From Cololabis saira (lineage: Eukaryota; Chordata; Actinopteri; Beloniformes; Belonidae), in NCBI RefSeq assembly GCF_033807715.1, contig NC_084592.1:1715501-1779500 (forward strand): a stretch of DNA of 64,000 nucleotides, read 5' to 3'. A program made the position numbers and the translations under genes. The notes below the pieces were generated by a model. It searched no databases and was not told where the DNA came from. It saw nothing but the letters and a program-made list of their open reading frames with translations. Positions 54,535 through 64,000 of this stretch are shown here, one piece after another. Position 1 is the stretch's first letter, and each line of letters starts with the position of its first letter.

Positions 54535-55361
54535 ATGCGTTCCTCAGGAGACAGCTTTGCACGATCAAGCTGCATGGGTTCTGGAGGAGGGGCTGCCTCT
54601 TGAGGTGCTGGTAATGAGGGGGCAGTGGTAAGCCGGGGACGAGGGCAGAATGAACCTCTCTCAGAGCGCCATTCGCTTAGTCGAGCATCAATCCTGCCAG
54701 CCAGCTTCACCAGCTCCTTGAAGTCCTCAGGCAGGTCCTGAGACACCAGTTCATCCTTTACAGTGTCAGATAGTCCATTCAAAAAAAGCATCAAACAATG
54801 CAGTATGCCCCCAGCCACATGAGGCCGCCAAAGTACGGAAATCAATGGCATAATCAAAAACAGACCTGCTGCCTTGATTAAGTTGGAGTAGCTGCTTGGC
54901 AGCATCTCTGCCCGTAACAGAACGGTCAAAAACCTCCTTCATTTCATCAGCAAATCTGTCGTAGTCATCACAAACAGGGTCTTCAGAATCCCACATAGCT
55001 GTTCCCCAAATGTCTTGCCAGTGAGTAACGTGATTATATAGGCTACACGTGAGTGCTCAGTAGGAAAAGCAGAGGCCTGCAGCTCAAAAATCAGCTCACC
55101 ATTGTAAGGTTGAGGTGGGGGTAGCTTGGGCTCTCTGGCAGCAGGCTGACGTACATAATCCTGACTGGAAGGGGCGTGAGCAGCAGTAGCAGAAGACGAG
55201 GAAGCCTGCTGTTGTTGTATCTGATTGTTGAGAGTTTGAACTGAATTAGCCAAAGTGGTTAGGTTGTGGTCTACCTTACGTAGGGTTTGTTGTTGGGATC
55301 CCAGAATGGCTCCATGTTCGGAAACCGCTGCTTGCAGGGCGTTCATGTCTGCTGTGTCCAT
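54444..55361 (-). pseudogene. Gypsy gag with CCHC knuckle (frameshifted)
   Basis: The ATG at 55361 sits in a strong context (GGCCACCATGG). Blocks are MDTADMNALQAAVSEHGAIL, a Gln-rich stretch, AAREPKLPPPQPYNGE, DDYDRFADEMKEVFDRS, FLNGLSDTVKDELVSQDLP and a zinc knuckle [14 protein letters not shown] near 54500. Three overlapping frames are needed, so at least two frameshifts are present. In the family this is the capsid/nucleocapsid precursor of the virus-like particle. Confidence 0.88.
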
Positions 55362-55377
55362 GGTGGCCAGATTGTTC
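55362..55377 (-). promoter_or_regulatory. 16-nt leader / probable self-priming site
   Basis: Only GAACAATCTGGCCACC separates the LTR end from the gag ATG. Its ACAATCTGGC is perfectly complementary to GCCAGATTGT in the LTR (55658-55667), the expected 5' end of the transcript. I see no standard tRNA primer-binding site. This fits Tf1/sushi-type self-priming. Confidence 0.6.
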
Positions 55378-55787
55378 TGTCAGGCACACGAGGAATGGAC
55401 ACAAATGCAGACACCAAGGGAAAACTGTTCAAAAGATTTATTGAACAAAATCAAGGCAGGCAAGGATCAGGCAAAAATCCGACGAGGGGCAGGCAAAGGT
55501 CAAAGTCCAAAAAAGCTGTCAGCGAAGGCAGAGGTACCGGCAAGGGCTTAGGCAAAAACGTGGTCTGGGGGCAGAAAAAGATCAAAAGGTCAAAAAGGTC
55601 AAAAACTTGAAAAACTCACTTGGCTTGAAAGACGGCTGAAGGCTTGGAGAACACAAGACAATCTGGCATGGGTTGAAGAGGGACTGAGCCTTAAATGCTG
55701 TGGGCATGATTGCACCAGAGTGATTGCAGGTGTTGCCAGGTAGGTGGGGAGGAGCCAGACACACCCACTCAACGTCAGACCGTGACA
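55378..55787 (-). repeat. 5' LTR of the Gypsy (410 bp)
   Basis: TGTCACGG...TGCCTGACA on the minus strand. A TATA-like ATTTAA lies at 55696-55691. About 29 bp downstream is GCCAGATTGT, the inferred transcript start. AATAAA is present near 55440. Confidence 0.92.
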
Positions 55788-55893
55788 GCCGTAGGGTATG
55801 CCGGGAGGGAGCCCAGCGGGGGGCGGGAGATCGTGGGCGGCATGAAGGCATCTGATTGGTTCTTTTCCCCCCTGCCAAGCCTCTGGTCCTGGA

Positions 55894-55930
55894 CCAATCC
55901 GTTTCATTCGGACTGAATGAAACGGATTGG
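55894..55930. repeat. Perfect 16-bp-arm hairpin in the TIR element
   Basis: CCAATCCGTTTCATTC and its exact complement GAATGAAACGGATTGG around a 5-base loop. Confidence 0.85.
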
Positions 55931-56863
55931 TTAGAGTTTTTACATGATTTAAGCTGGGAGGGGGAGGAGGGGGCGGGGCTTAGAGGAGGTGCCACTTTCA
56001 AATCTTGCTAGCTCTCAAACATTGCATACTATAACTTTAATTGCGATTATTCATTACAGGCATATTTAGCGCATTATGTTTTTAATCGCTTAATCTATTT
56101 TCTAATCTCTAATTAAACTTTTTCTGTTTCCAAGTCGCCTTTATTATGAAATCTGTGTTTGTGCGGTGGTTTTTGTGCTTGAGTTGTGGGTGGAAAACAA
56201 TGGTCAGTCGCACCTTGAAGTAGACATTGATTGGCTGTCACTGTGTTTGGGCTTGTTTAGCTTAAGCAGGTAGGCTGTCACTGTAGCTGAGGCTACAATG
56301 GCCCATGGGGAGGAACGGTGAGTAGCGGAGAAGAGAAGTGAAAATGGAGGAATACGTGATAGTTGTCGGTCCGGTGAATGGGTAATTTACATTTCTAAAA
56401 CACCCCAAAGCCCCCTTTGATAAAGGTAGGGTGATATGTGTTCTTTGTGGAAAAGGAATTTGCTTACCACCGAAGCAGCTCAAGTGTAGCCTACCACATA
56501 AACGCAAAGCACCCGGTCGCGAGCACAGCCACAGCTAACGTAAGCAGTAAAGATGTTAGCAATTTATCAAGTCACAAAAACGCTCTTCCCCAAACTAAAC
56601 TGAGTGTGCACATCTGCGACAGAGAGGCTGGTGAATGTTCTTGGATTTAAATGGCTTGGACTGTATCTGTACTTAACAAAGCCACTTTTTTTGTTGTTAT
56701 ATATCAATGTTTTGATCTGCCACAATAATGTAAGGAATTTAAAGGAAAAAACATAAAGTTGAGGGCTTTTCTCAGTAATTTTTAGGTGAGATTAAAAAAT
56801 AGATTAATTAATTACAGATCTTAATTAATTAATCTCTAAAAAATGTTAATCGCTTGACAGCGA

Positions 56864-57334
56864 TTAAATGAAGGACGCATATTAAATACATGACACGTAA
56901 ATAAAATACACGTACACACACACTGTATGTATCTACGTATGTATGTATATGAAATACTGTAAGTCTCCCCCTTTGGTATCTCATTCAAGGGGATTTTGAG
57001 GTAGGCTCATCCTTACCTAGCTTCACCAATTAAATTAAAAATGCATTTGCAAAGCAGCTTGAAGAGGAAAAACATGGCCCTTGCATTCATAAGCCCCACT
57101 TGCTGATCAATTGGTGCTTTCATTTCTTACTCTGTGGTTGCTTAATGACACAATTTCACAGTTTATTTTCAAAAGGGATGCAACCATGGAGCCAAGTGTG
57201 AGAATTTGACATACCGGTACCTTATGAATTGTATCTTTACTGGAAAAGAAATTGATTTGGAAATCTAACATTTTGCCCTTCTTACTCTCTCCTTTTTTCC
57301 CATTGAAGGTTGGGAGCGAGAATGAAACGAATGG
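56864..57334. other. No recognised gene
   Basis: AT-rich, with a short TATGTA tract near 56920. Nothing else is seen. Confidence 0.3.
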
Positions 57335-57487
57335 TATTAATATTGCTCAAAGTGGCAGACAGCGCAGGGTCAAATCCCGGCCTGTCGCTCTTCGCTGCGT
57401 GTCTCCCCCCTTCTCTCCACCTGTTTCCTGTCTGCCTACTTTCACAATAAAGGGCAATAGTGCCACAAAATGAATCTGAAAAAAAAG
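57335..57487 (+). mobile_element. SINE 3' fragment
   Basis: Carries a B-box-like GGGTCAAATCCCGG, then CCTGTCGCTCTTCGCTGCGT, CACAATAAAGGGCAA and an A-rich tail, a familiar fish SINE body. The A-box head is missing or too diverged to see. Confidence 0.65.
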
Positions 57488-57739
57488 AAAATTGCTCAAT
57501 GTGCTCAATAACAAAACATCCTTCGTTTGTACAATACACTGTCAGCTGCATAATAAGTCATATTGTTTTGAAAGTACATTTTGTGCATGTATTTGGTGTA
57601 GTTTACTTTTTTTTAGGGTTTTTTAAATGATAAAATGTCAAAATTACATATACAAAGGTAAACATACACTACTTATTACAACAGAACGCAGTATGTAACA
57701 CACCTGAACCACTGATTTTACCTGAGGAAACACTGGAGG

Positions 57740-59760
57740 GTTTTGTTTTGCTTGATGCTAATATGCTTGGTCGAGTTTTCTCCCAAGTGAATCCAACAAC
57801 CTGCCTTTTAGACCCGATTCCCACATCACTTTAAAAATCATTTTATGGATTCTTTGAGGATCAGTTTTTACCGATCATGAATTGCTCTCTTCAGACAGGT
57901 GTCTTTCCTGCTGCCTTCAAAACAGCAATTGTGAGGCTCTGTCTGAAGAAGAGTAATCTAGATCCCAATGTTCTTAATAACTACCGACCTGCATCCAACT
58001 TACCAGTTTTTTATCCAACTCAGTGAATTTTTAAATAGTAATGTTTTAGAGAAATATCAGTCTGGTTTTAGGATGAACCACAGCACAGAGACGGCCCTGT
58101 TAAAGATTGTTAATGATATCAGTAACATGGACTCACAGAAACTCTCAGTCCTGGTCCTATTGGACCTAAGTGCTGCTTTCGATACAGTAGATCACCCCAC
58201 TTTGTTAAATAAACCTAGCGGGCCTCTCTGGTACTGTTTTAAACTGGTTCAGCTCCTACCTCAAAGACCGACAGTTTTTTGTAAGTATGGATGCATGCTC
58301 CTCAAGAACCTACAAAATCAAGTACGGGGTACCCCAAGGTTCGATTTTAGGCCCAGTACTTTTTAATTTATATATGTTTCCGCTTGCGGACGTCATCAGG
58401 AGGCACGGCATCAATTTTCATAGTTATGCTGACGATACACAGTTGTATATCGCCGTGTCTCCTGAAGACACAAAACCAATTGATACCCTTCTTAACTGTA
58501 TTTTAGATATAAAGTCATGGATGGCAGAGAACTTTCTACAGCTCAACCAGGACAAAACAGAAGTTTTAGTTATTGGTCCTGAAGCCAAGAGAGAGAAACT
58601 TTTACCACAACTACAAGATTTTAAACCATCACATTGTGTGAAGAACCTGGATGTTATTTTTGACTCTGAGCTGAATTTAATTCGTCATATCAAAAACACA
58701 ACAAAAATAGATTTTTATCACCTTAAGAAGAACCAGAGTCCACCCATTTCTCTCTCGGGCAAACACAGAGCTGTTGATGCATGCTTTTACTTCCAGTCAT
58801 ATTGATTATTGTAACGCCCTGCTTTCTGGTCTTCCCAAAAAGAGCATTTCTAGTCTCCAATTACTACAAAACTCAGTTGCACGTGTGCTGATGAAGACCA
58901 GAAGCTGGGCTCACATTACACCAGTTTTAGAACCGCTGCCATTGGCTCCCCGTGCGCTTCAGGATCGATTTTAAGGTTCTCTCATTAGTTTTTAAATCTC
59001 TTAACGGTCTGGGGCCTTCTTATCTGTCTGATCTGCTTTTACCCTATAAACCCTGGCGGACCCTGAGGTCCTCCGGCACCGGCCTTTTAATCATTCCCAA
59101 AGTTAGAACCATAACCCACGATGAGGCATCATTTCATGACTACGGCCCAGGTTGGTGGAACAGCCTGCCGGAGAACCTCAGGGCTGCAGAGACGACGATG
59201 TTTTTAAAAACAGGCTCAAGACTCACCTTTTTAATTTGGCTTTTAGCTTATTCCTTTTAGTCTTTCTTGTATACCATTTTTTTTTAACTAGCTGTTCTTG
59301 TTGTTTTAACCCAAGTCTTATGGCTTTATGGTTTTAAGATGTTGTTATGCTTGTTTTAGCAGGTCTTGCTTTCTAGACCTACTTTTAGGATTTTATGTTA
59401 TGTTTTTAAACAATTTTAGTGTGTATTTTAATTTCATATCCTGCTTTCTTTCTTTTAGCTTTTAGCTCCAGTGTTTTCCTCATTGGGAGCCCTCCATGCT
59501 GGTGTGGACTCCTCTATCCGTCCGGGCCGGGATGGTCTCTGAGGAGCCCCCCCCCCCCCTTGTGGTTGCGGGTTACGGGACCTCCTGGTGTAGATGGCTC
59601 CCTGATACGGTTTCCTCACCTGGATCCTCAGTCGGGGTGGGGGTGCTGTGTGTCCATGCAGGGGGTGCCTGGTATCGAACTCCTGTGCTCTTCGCTCGGG
59701 TTGCGCGATGATGGATCGTCGGATGTAGGGGGGGGGGGGGGGCAATGCCAGCTTAAGCAT
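57740..59760 (+). pseudogene. L2-clade LINE with frameshifted RT
   Basis: Blocks: PTTCLLDPIPTSLFK, SLQTGVFPAAFKTAIV, EKYQSGFRMNHSTETALL, LLDLSAAFDTVDHPTLL, GVPQGSILGPVLFNLYM, SYADDTQLYI (intact catalytic box), LQLNQDKTEVLVIGP, HIDYCNALLSGL, RFRIDFKVLSLVFKSLNG and WWNSLPENLR. At least four frameshifts separate them (about 58260, 58330, 58790 and 58960). The 3' UTR to about 59760 includes a C run at 59553 and a G run near 59730. It is dead and of a different subfamily from the L2 at 7490. Confidence 0.88.
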
Positions 59761-59764
59761 AGAG

Positions 59765-60180
59765 GCACATGACTGGTGTTGTCTTTAGGCATCCTGTGAT
59801 GATGCGGCAGGTGTCGTTGAGGGCTGTTTCAACCAGTGTGGTGTGGCGGGTCCGGCTCCAGCTTTAGCACGCATATTCGGCTGTGAAGAAGGGCTAGGGC
59901 AGTTGCACGGATGGTTGATGGATCAGCACCCCACTTTGAGTTTACCAGTTTGCACAGGATGTTGTTCCGAGTGTTGAACTTGGCTTTGGCATTCTGAAGA
60001 TGGGTTTTGAAAGAGAGTGTCCTGTCGAGGGTGACCCCGAGGTGTTGGCAAGCTAATAAGCTTATTTTTCTTAAACAAGCTGAAAATGAGGCTGGCCCAC
60101 TGGCACTTGTTCAAGTAATGAACCTCTGAAATCGCAGTAGGAATGTCCAAGACAGTCTTGGTAGATCACGGTGGGGGACA
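59765..60180 (-). pseudogene. LINE RT C-terminal fragment
   Basis: The minus strand reads LGVTLDRTLSFKTHLQNAKA, FNTRNNILCKLVNSKWGADP and STIRATALAL, the post-YADD part of a Jockey/CR1-group reverse transcriptase, in broken frames. No termini. Confidence 0.65.
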
Positions 60181-61006
60181 ATTACGCCCCATGCCGAGAC
60201 CATCCAATTAAAAGGTTGGGATGACTTATGTCAGAACATGATGTATGTCAGTTTCAGCGGGTGGTAGAATGCGCAGCAAGGTAGGTTAGTTATTTTACTA
60301 TGATACCAAGGTGAAAAATGGATGAAGTACACTGTTTAATCGTAAATAATATTTAGCAAATGGCTCCAGTAATTTCAGGACGATATTCCCGGAAACTAAA
60401 AATAGAGTAGCACAAAATCAAAAGTGGTCAAAATGACTGACTGTCGCCAGTAAAGGTAGAAATAATCATGTTTGTGATGCAAATATAGACTTTATGTTCA
60501 TATTATTCCATTCATACAATATAATTTACATTTGTTACAACTGAAAAAAAAGATCATAGTTTTGAAGGTATGGCAGATTTTATTTTGGTGTGGCGGTGTA
60601 CCACGATTATTTACATGTAAAGGAAACTCTGCATTTAAAACTGAGCAAATTTGGATTGTTAGCAGTGTCACAGAAAAATGAGAGGCTACTTATAACTGTA
60701 GAGTCTGTTGTGCCTCACTTGACCTTTCGTGCCAGAGGAGACATAGTTCTGTTCCCCCTTGGCAGGTTACAATGGAGATGTAATGAATTCACATCAGTGC
60801 TATGTGAATTGATATTGTGAAAAGGTGTAACAGGGCTGCAAACTGCCCAAAAGATGAAATGTCACAGGGACAATGCCACCCAGGCCTGCTGTCATAAAAC
60901 CAAGCCATGTGACTAAAAGGAAGCCAAAAACAGTGGGGGGAATTAAAAAAAATTATTTTTAAAACTTTAGCATCACTAACTGCAGAGCTATCATCACTCT
61001 CCCACT
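60181..61006. other. No supported gene
   Basis: A 76-codon frame at 60590-60820 has no known motif. The remainder is AT-rich. Confidence 0.3.
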
Positions 61007-61118
61007 GACCAGGCTCATAAGGGGGGACCCTCCTGCCGAAGGCCAGACTGGGGGAGTCGGGGACCTCAGCAGCACACAGCAGGCATGTGGAAGCAGCAGC
61101 GGGATGACCAGAGGGGGG
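61007..61118 (-). repeat. L2 3' UTR fragment
   Basis: Shares CCTTCGGCAGGAGGGTCCCC and GTCATCCCGCTGCTGCTTCC with the L2 tails at 28771, 36786 and 38785. Both ends are truncated. Confidence 0.8.
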
Positions 61119-62094
61119 GGAATACCACAATGTCTTTGTTAGTGTAGATTCTATCTACAAAATCTCATCAGTAATGATGTGCCTTATATTAACCTATCAG
61201 TGAAATTAAGTAATAATTGGATAAAACAAGCTCCCATTTGTTATTAAATACATCATCATTATAAAATTGTGATTTAAGCATAGCTAAAGTATAAATCCGC
61301 AAAATTTTTTTCATACAATTAGCAAATTATTCTTAAAAATCTTGAAGTCACAGAGGAACGGACCGACAGTGAAGCCTAGAGTTCTTAATGTGATGGAGGG
61401 ATTTCAATATGATTTTTAACTGCTGGCTAGCGTAGTATTCATAGACCGACGGAGATGGTTCTTAAAACAAGGATTAATACATACCAATTCCTCCTGGTCA
61501 AATTCCAGATAGGTCAATGTAAATATCTTAGAGTAAAGATCACTTCAAAAGTCAACAGTTTTTTTCTTTTTTTATTGGTCTGCTGTGTCGTTGTATTAAA
61601 GTGGTTTCTTGTGTGAGCTCCCAGGCAAGAAACTATTTGCTTTCTCAAATAGAATAACATGCTTCAAGGGCTATTGAGTGTAATTTGTCTCGAAAACATC
61701 ATTGCATAGGAACTTGAAGCTGTATGACAGATCTCAAAAGAGGAACACCTGCAAAAGAGGAATGGAGTGGAGTTAAGTGCCTCACCTTTTACAACTGGCT
61801 CTTGTGAACAAAGCTGTAGGGACATTGATGAATGGAGAGTAGTTGTACACTCTCTGTGATAGTCTCACTAAAACATGTCCCAGACATTTAATTAAGAACT
61901 GATGAAATTTTGCCCACTTTAAAAAAAAAGGTATGCATCCCCCTTAAGAGCTGTCCACATATTTACTACAGAATTGAAATAATAACATGCACTGTATAAC
62001 ATAGCACTGTTATGACTTTTGGAAACAGAGTCACAGAAAGTCAGTCTGTTCCTTTTGTCTGACTCACTAATATTTGCTCAGATCCAAGAAAATA
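61119..62094. other. No recognised feature
   Basis: AT-rich DNA without ORFs or repeat termini that I can identify. Confidence 0.3.
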
Positions 62095-62120
62095 TGAATT
62101 CATTCATTTTCTATATCCAC

Positions 62121-62332
62121 TGTGGTAGGGTGGAGGATTGGGCGTGGCCGGGGTGGAGCAGCGCACAGGTGGCGCGGGCCTGGTTCAGCTGATTGGACAC
62201 ACCTGTGCCCAATCAATCTCTCCTCCCTGCCTGGGTACTTAAAGAGCGGCTGCAGACCGACAGGACACTCAGAGGGATGACAACAATTTCTCCACTAAAC
62301 CCTGTGTCCTCTTTCCTGTTGGCTGACTTGGC
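62121..62332 (+). repeat. 5' LTR, with a 75-bp internal deletion
   Basis: Compared with the 3' LTR it lacks the segment from CAGAGCTGCCGAG to AATAAGAGCC (in the 3' LTR about 63114-63190). The junction has a short ACA microhomology. The last 25 bp of the LTR and a normal primer site also appear to be lost. Confidence 0.75.
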
Positions 62333-62344
62333 TGGAACTTAGGG

Positions 62345-62951
62345 AATGGACCCTCGAGGCGGTGGCATCGCTGGGGCAGGGGCTGGCGGACCTGGCAGCC
62401 CTGCTTGGGAGCCAGGCGGAATGGCGGACCGCAGAGCTGGAGAAGCTGGCGGCGCAGCAGCAGGCAGGGGAGGGGTTGTCCGTCCAATCTGTTCGCGGAA
62501 GACAGGCTCCTTCACATGCGTGGACGTGAGGCGAGCGACGCCCCTGTTTCGGCTCCTGCGGTGGTCCTGGGCGCACCTCGCACCGCGGATTCCGTCCGCA
62601 CCGAGGCCACCCTCGGTCCAGTCCCGAGAACGGCCCTCTGGCCGGTGGGCCCGGCCCCGAGGGCGACCTCCCGAACTGTCTCGCCGGTCCGCCCGGCCCA
62701 GAGGTCGACCTCCCGAACTGCTCGCTGGTCGCCCCGGCCCAGAGGGCGACCTCCCGAACTGTCTTACCGGTCGGCCCGACCTGGAAGACCCGGGGACCAG
62801 GAACCTGGGAGACCCAGCCACCAGGAACCTGGAAGACCCGTGGACTCAGGCCAGGGGGCTCAGATGGCGGTCCCTGGCTTCCTCTCCCACTCCGAGGGGA
62901 GAGGGTTGGCTAGGCTGGATGGTCCCCGGCCTGAGTCTGGCGATGGGGGTG
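62345..62951 (+). pseudogene. gag-like internal region with 42-bp tandem repeats
   Basis: MDPRGGGIAGAGAGGPGSPA starts after the 5' LTR, where gag is expected. The reading is low in complexity and shifts frame. Three units of about 42 bp around GCGACCTCCCGAACTG lie at about 62640-62770, followed by shorter ACCAGGAACCTGG repeats. No protease or RT. I consider it a gag remnant or spacer, not a gene. Confidence 0.5.
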
Positions 62952-63257
62952 TGTGGCAGGTTGGATGATTGGGCGTGGCCGGTGGGGGAGCAGCGCACAG
63001 GTGGCGCGGCCCTGGTTCAGCTGATTGGGCACACCTGTGCCCAATCAATCTCTCTTCCCTGCCTGGGTACTTAAAGAGCGGCTGCACACCGGCAGGGCGC
63101 TCAGAGGGATGACACAGAGCTGCCGAGTGAGAGATGATGGCTGTAGAGTGTGCTGATACACGTGGGTGTCTAGGTGACAATAAGAGCCAACAATTTCTCA
63201 ACTAAACCCTGTGTCCTCTTTCCTGTCGGCTGACCCCAGTAGCACGAGAAGGCTTCA
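62952..63257 (+). repeat. 3' LTR, complete (306 bp)
   Basis: Starts TGTGGCAGG, with the palindrome TGATTGGGCACA/TGTGCCCAATCA. It ends near GGCTTCA by comparison with the solo LTR and the flanking duplication. Confidence 0.7.
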
Positions 63258-63472
63258 CCCACTTAATCCTATGCAAGGACAGGGATCTCATAGACCCTGT
63301 CCCAGCTCACCATCACAGGGCCACAGACAAACAAAAAACCAATAGAAGCTAGAATACCTGGGTAAAATCCACTCAAGCACAAGGAGACAGCGCAAACACC
63401 AGAAAGACTCCCGCTCAGGAGTTGAACCTTTTACCTTTTTTGCTGTGAGGCAACAGTGCTAACCACTAAGCT

Positions 63473-63866
63473 TTATTAAAATTGTCAAAGGTATGAATTA
63501 AGAAACAAAATAATCACACCTATCAAAAAGGCGTATTGAACAATACCACTGTTTAATATCAAGTTCAGCAATTCTGCACATTATCCAGTGCTTTAAATGT
63601 TCATCTATATAAATTCCAGTTTTGCTAAACTTGTTAAGAAGGTTCACAGAGCGATAACTTCTCATCATTTTCTGTACTTGTGCTTGGTACCTGTTGACAG
63701 GTCTTACTGATTTTGTTTTTGCACACATACACAGAAGCTTCTAAAAATTCAACTAAGGTGATTTCCTATTGTGTTATGGTCACTCATCCACACATGAAGA
63801 TAAAGCATTAAATAGTTGTTGAATTAGTCTATAACCAACAAATATAAATAACGTGCACCAACATAA
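63473..63866. other. No recognised feature
   Basis: AT-rich, with no supported ORF. Confidence 0.3.
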
Positions 63867-64000
63867 CCATCCATCCATCCATCCATCCATCTTCTTCCGT
63901 TTATCCGTTCCCGGGTCGCGGGGGCAGCAGCCTCAACAGGGATGCCCAGACTTCCTTCACCCCAGACACTTCCTCCAGCTCTTCCGAGGGGAGTCCGAGA
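63867..64000 (-). repeat. LINE/SINE 3' end with (GGAT)n tail, cut by the window edge
   Basis: On the minus strand it reads GCCCCCGCGACCCGGGAACG, GGATAAACGGAAGAAGATGG and six GGAT units, a very common fish retroposon end. The body continues beyond the window. Confidence 0.75.

Larger units (their letters stand above)
44931..55787 (-). mobile_element. Chromodomain Ty3/Gypsy retrotransposon, both LTRs present
   Basis: Runs from TGTCAGGCATACG (44931) to CCGTGACA (55787), flanked by the 5-bp duplication GCCGT at 44926-44930 and 55788-55792. Order on the minus strand: 5' LTR, 16-nt leader, gag, protease-RT-RNase H-integrase-chromodomain, polypurine tract, 3' LTR. The 3' LTR is split by an L1/Tx1 LINE. 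The LTRs differ at about 7 of 410 positions by eye. Several frameshifts in gag and pol make it non-autonomous. The chromodomain and leader place it with Tf1/sushi-type chromoviruses. Confidence 0.92.
44554..56036. mobile_element. TIR DNA transposon (TTAA or TAA target) interrupted by a Gypsy
   Basis: 44554-44930 and 55793-56036 are the two ends. They share a terminal inverted repeat of about 60 bp that contains GAGAGCTAGCAAGATTTGAA and GTGGCACCTCCTCTAAGCCC. TTAA occurs at 44550-44553 and 56037-56040, fitting a piggyBac-type TTAA or a Harbinger-type TAA target. Without the insert it would be about 620 bp and non-coding. It sits inside the hAT copy 2. Confidence 0.75.
44529..56863 (+). mobile_element. 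BED-type hAT element, copy 2, split by an 11.5 kb nest
   Basis: Only 44529-44553 (AGGGGTGTCAAATCAGCGCA) and 56041-56863 belong to this element. Joined, they match copy 1 at 42739-43605 in order and orientation. In the right part, at about 56418-56520, VICVLCGKEFAYHRSSSS followed by YHINAKHP is a BED zinc finger (Cys-x2-Cys, His-x4-His). The right end is CGCTTGACAGC. No transposase catalytic domain is present. Confidence 0.8.
62121..63257 (+). mobile_element. Short non-autonomous LTR retrotransposon
   Basis: Two related LTRs (62121-62332 and 62952-63257) flank about 620 bp. Flanking pentamers TCCAC (62116-62120) and CCCAC (63258-63262) form a near-perfect duplication. Both LTRs carry CAGCTGATTGG with CACACCTGTGCCCAATCA and a TACTTAAAGAGCGG TATA-like word. 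It lacks pol and would need proteins in trans. The solo LTR at 35318-35534 is from the same family. Confidence 0.8.
62095..63472 (-). mobile_element. SINE split by an LTR element
   Basis: The head and body are 63258-63472 on the minus strand: TTAGTGGTTAGCACTG (A box), GGTTCAACTCC (B box) and GGATTAAGTGGG. The tail TGGATATAGAAAATGAATG is at 62095-62120. The pieces join in the usual fish SINE order once 62121-63257 is removed. Confidence 0.75.

Noticed and set aside
60590..60820. 76-codon frame as a small gene
   Set aside because: No motif, splice context or neighbouring evidence; length is within chance expectation.
62339..63201. Arg/Pro-rich frames of 113-242 codons on both strands
   Set aside because: Produced by GC-rich tandem repeats inside a short LTR element; frames on both strands are equally open.

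Overview
The window looks like teleost fish genomic DNA. It carries L2, Rex1-like and L1/Tx1 LINEs, tRNA-derived fish SINEs, Tc1, PIF/Harbinger and hAT elements, chromodomain Ty3/Gypsy retrotransposons and long microsatellites. I found no operons, tRNA or rRNA genes, CRISPR array or bacterial genes. Almost every long open frame belongs to a transposable element or a simple repeat.

The one good host-gene signal is a single exon on the + strand at 43671-43847. It has a splice acceptor, an ATG, a signal-peptide-like stretch and a phase-1 donor right after a Trp-Lys-Pro-Gly start of a thrombospondin type-1 module. It matches what I remember of the first coding exon of thsd7b. On that reading most of the window is intron or 5' flank of one very large gene.

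Layout. 0-3 kb: pieces of hAT and Tc1 elements, an (ATCT)n array, a hAT MITE, and a BED-finger hAT remnant interrupted by another repeat. 3-7 kb: a Myb/SANT-type repeat, a decayed Gypsy body and an L2 fragment. 7.3-10.5 kb: a TG array invaded by an L2 LINE and by a SINE. 10.5-16 kb: a Harbinger-type and two hAT elements. 16.3-17.9 kb: a Gypsy integrase frame and its LTR. 17.9-19.2 kb: a repeat built of related modules. 20.9-24.7 kb: a Rex1-like LINE whose reverse transcriptase codons have expanded into a 2.2 kb minisatellite. 26.4-28.5 kb: a second Rex1-like LINE split by a SINE. 29.4-31 kb: a Tc1 element split by a Harbinger. 31-36 kb: a LINE tail, a SINE and a solo LTR. 36-41.6 kb: L2 copies and a Gypsy 3' end nested in each other. 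42.7-43.6 kb: a hAT copy. 43.7 kb: the host exon. 44.5-56.9 kb: a four-level nest (hAT > TIR element > Gypsy > L1/Tx1 LINE). 57-64 kb: L2, a LINE fragment, SINEs and a short LTR element nested in a SINE.

The elements form a relative time series because their insertion junctions survive. The youngest large insertion is an apparently intact two-ORF L1/Tx1 LINE (45154-51112). It sits inside the 3' LTR of a chromodomain Gypsy whose LTRs differ at about 7 of 410 positions by eye. That Gypsy has a 16-nt leader that can pair with a stretch of its own LTR just downstream of a TATA-like box, the arrangement expected for Tf1/sushi-type self-priming. All family names are from recognition of the sequence; no search was run.
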